Shown: in pieces, positions 35,778 through 37,307 of the stretch
How positions within the stretch are numbered: position 1 is the first letter of the stretch
Layout of the letters: the number at the start of each line of letters is the position of its first letter
Source: Planctomycetota bacterium
Lineage (GTDB): Bacteria; Planctomycetota; Planctomycetia; Planctomycetales; Planctomycetaceae
DNA length: 37,307 nt
Assembly: GCA_027618475.1 (NCBI GenBank)
Contig: JAQCEJ010000050.1
Span: 1 to 37,307 of the forward strand
Reading direction: 5' to 3'
Notes under the pieces: model-generated
The model's database searches: none
Seen by the model: the letters and a program-made list of their open reading frames with translations, nothing else
What the model was told of the DNA's origin: nothing
Program-made: the position numbers and the translations under genes

Positions 35778-36515
35778 TTATGAGAAGTCGTTTAATACGC
35801 CTATCGCTTTTCCGTTCGAAATGACCGCTGCGACGAACGCATCATCTACATGACCTTTGCATCCACGAACTGCTTGACCAACAAATGAGTTTGAATTCCT
35901 CTTGGTAACGTCGTACTTCACTTTGCCGTCGGCCGCCGCTGCAATTTTTTTTGCCTCGTCGATTAAACACTCCGCCAACTCGCACTGCTGTTTCTGGTCT
36001 CCAAGTCCTTGACCCGGATTGGCGGGATCCTTTAACACAACGATTGTGCCTTGTGTTTTTCCTCGGCAATGTGCCCCTTTATACACAAAAATTCCCCATG
36101 CTTTCTTGGCACCGGCGGGGAAAAATCTTCCGTCTGACAAAATAGGTCCAAATCCACCTGGGCCAAGCCCAACTCGTTCCGCAACAGGAGCGAGCACCTT
36201 TCCCGTCAAATCTCTTCCCGTATAATGCAAAAGCTCAAGTGTGTACGTTGTTTTGCCCTCCAATTTTTCGTCACATCCAACAGTACAAGTTTCCCATGAG
36301 TCTGCTTCAATACACAAGTGCCGCCAATATGTTTTGAAAGCCGATGCTGCAAAGACGCGTGCTGTTAGAGTTAAAAATCCCGAGGGGTCAATTTGATTGA
36401 CGGGATTGCTGTTTACATAGGAATATGCATGTTCCGGTATCTCACCCAGCAGAACTGACTCGTTCTGTGGCAACGGATCCCTCGCCGTAAATCTCGCCAA
36501 AACGGGCATGTACAT
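35778..36515 (-). CDS. stand-alone RHS-core tip protein with unknown C-terminal domain
   Basis: The 245-residue protein begins MYMPVLARFTARDPLP and continues YSYVNSNPVNQIDPSG, the conserved last segment of the RHS-repeat core, at residues 1-45. The long YD-repeat shell is absent. The remaining 200 residues form the variable tip: Cys-rich (HLCIEADSWETCTVGC, CELAECLIDEAKK) and with TKRNSNSFVGQAVRGC, which recalls NSNTF-type segments in other RHS tips. An AAGGAG seven bases before the ATG shows that it is translated from its own start, and the in-frame codon upstream is TGA. It could be a toxin-like tip, a displaced cassette or a housekeeping truncation. No named toxin domain is recognised. Confidence 0.72.
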   Translation of the reverse strand: MYMPVLARFTARDPLPQNESVLLGEIPEHAYSYVNSNPVNQIDPSGFLTLTARVFAASAFKTYWRHLCIEADSWETCTVGCDEKLEGKTTYTLELLHYTGRDLTGKVLAPVAERVGLGPGGFGPILSDGRFFPAGAKKAWGIFVYKGAHCRGKTQGTIVVLKDPANPGQGLGDQKQQCELAECLIDEAKKIAAAADGKVKYDVTKRNSNSFVGQAVRGCKGHVDDAFVAAVISNGKAIGVLNDFS

Positions 36516-36739
36516 GGAAATTCTCCTTGATGATTGAGTTATCGTTCCGGTAACCCAAACCGTTGCGGTTCAGATAGCGGCGTCGGCTGGGGCACGTGAG
36601 GTGCCGGGAATCGAACCGCAGGTTGACCGAATGTCGCGACTTGAGGACGTTGCGGCTGCATCCGACGTTGCAGGCAACCGGTACACTGGCAAATTGGCGT
36701 ATGTCCCGGCATTCCCTGTGGCTGGGACGCCGCTTCACA

Positions 36740-36954
36740 CTACATAATCCGGCAAAGCGTTGTGATAGCGTTGTCGAGGTCTGAGTCGCATCCGGCACCA
36801 GAGGATGCCAATCGCTCCTGGCACCCTAGTAGACAACGTATCGTTGCCTCGCGCTGTTCACGAGTTAATGTATTCCACGCAGCCTCCCTCGTTGACGCGG
36901 ACAAGACGTAATCAAGCAAATCGCGGTCGGGAACATCTGCACTTTCGAGAGCGT
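36740..36954 (-). pseudogene. out-of-frame continuation of the upstream hypothetical gene
   Basis: Read in the next frame, from the end of the upstream open frame, this stretch encodes LNALESADVPDRDLLDYVLS, a helical, protein-like segment, and then REQREATIRCLLGCQERLAS up to TAG at 36740-36742. It has no ATG, GTG or TTG of its own. A single-base insertion near 36957-36961 would join it to FPFLFGY of the upstream frame and give one protein of about 150 residues. The likely explanation is a frameshift; a programmed slip is not excluded. Confidence 0.5.
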
Positions 36955-37197
36955 TCAGTATCCAAACAGAAATGGAAATAGCTCGTAGTCAATGAACGAC
37001 ACGGCGCTTCTGTTCCAGATTATCTCCGCGACAGAGATGCCAACGCCCTTCTGTAGACGATCAAGCACCGATCGAATCCAGTCGAAAGTTTCCGCAGTTT
37101 CGCCATCTCGTGCCTTGGGTGCGATCTTGTTGCAAATCGCGGCCGCAGCGCTTGCACCACAGAACCTTTTGTTGTCGTACACCAGCGGCTCGATCAT
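36955..37197 (-). CDS. hypothetical protein, probably the 5' part of a frameshifted gene
   Basis: The 80-residue reading frame (MIEPLVYDNKRFCGASAAAA to FPFLFGY) has AAAGGG about six bases before its ATG. The end, SAVSFIDYELFPFLFGY, followed in the next frame by LNALESADV, is reminiscent of the DUF6714 pattern (..LSFL..YYLPA.L..AL..), from memory. The whole gene would then be about 150 residues. It lies upstream of the RHS-tip gene on the same strand. An immunity role for a neighbour of an RHS tip would be a guess. Beyond 37197 the window ends without another recognisable gene. Confidence 0.5.
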   Translation of the reverse strand: MIEPLVYDNKRFCGASAAAAICNKIAPKARDGETAETFDWIRSVLDRLQKGVGISVAEIIWNRSAVSFIDYELFPFLFGY

Positions 37198-37307
37198 AGT
37201 TGCCCTTTACAATTGCAATCCTTCCAATTCTTAGGACTAGTAGTAGTCCATCTAACGTTAAATGTCGTTTAATGGATACAGAGCTTTGAGTTTGATTCGG
37301 GCGTCTG

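Noticed and set aside
36598-36617. Bases resembling a tRNA T-arm and 3' end on the minus strand (GGTTCGATTCCCGGCACCTC)
   Set aside because: The T-stem does not pair (GCGG against CCGG fails after two pairs) and no matching 5' acceptor or anticodon arm lies about 70 bases upstream. It may be a decayed tRNA end, but this is not supported.
36516-36798. 118-residue minus-strand frame overlapping the RHS-tip start
   Set aside because: Its product is Arg/Ser-rich and overlaps the well-supported RHS-tip gene in another frame; the AAGGAG fits the RHS-tip ATG.
1-37307. CRISPR array, prophage or integrative element
   Set aside because: No regularly spaced repeats, integrase, transposase or phage genes were seen on either strand.

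Overview
The window looks like chromosomal DNA of a planctomycete (Planctomycetota, probably Planctomycetaceae or a close relative). This is inferred from gene content and style, not from a marker gene: two membrane-anchored SPFH proteins, secreted thioredoxin/CXXCH/PDZ and DUF3365-type haem proteins, a HExxH secreted protein with a lectin-like tail, an orphan mraZ with no dcw cluster beside it, an RHS tip protein next to a WD40 protein, and palindromic intergenic repeats. No rRNA, tRNA, CRISPR array, integrase or transposase was seen.

Layout. 1-8.8 kb: the end of a YcxB-like gene (apparently frameshifted), asnB (-), an endonuclease/exonuclease/phosphatase protein (+), a membrane metallophosphoesterase (-), then a plus-strand run of a UbiD-family decarboxylase, a nitrilase-family amidohydrolase translationally coupled to a CopZ-N-like Fe-S/zinc protein, and a small CxxC protein closed by a strong terminator. 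8.8-13.7 kb (-): ribBA and two tandem SPFH proteins, each with three internal beta-type repeats ahead of the SPFH domain. 14.2-19.2 kb: an SthA-like transhydrogenase (+) converging stop-to-stop on a thioredoxin/CXXCH/PDZ protein (-), then an Rrf2 regulator with a dyad over its promoter and two tandem DUF3365-like single-haem proteins. 19.3-23.1 kb: a secreted hypothetical protein, a tail-specific (S41) protease and a ParE-type toxin/antitoxin pair. 23.1-31.5 kb (-): purL with a PurS-like N-terminal region and no glutaminase domain, a small hypothetical protein, gcvT and the sdhCAB operon. 31.8-34.1 kb: a secreted HExxH protein (-) and mraZ (+) behind GTGGG-type boxes. 34.1-37.3 kb: a repeat-rich spacer and an accessory-looking block (-) with a seven-blade WD40 protein, a stand-alone RHS-tip protein and a broken hypothetical gene.

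The housekeeping parts (asnB, ribBA, purL, gcvT, sdhCAB) are ordinary. The points most worth following are the vault-like layout of the SPFH pair, the Rrf2/two-haem/CXXCH-thioredoxin redox neighbourhood, the orphan mraZ with direct and inverted boxes, the nitrilase/CopZ-N coupling, and the RHS-tip/WD40 block. Two genes at the window edges appear frameshifted. At least four families of palindromic repeats fill the spacers. All functional statements rest on motifs and family knowledge read by eye; no database search was run.
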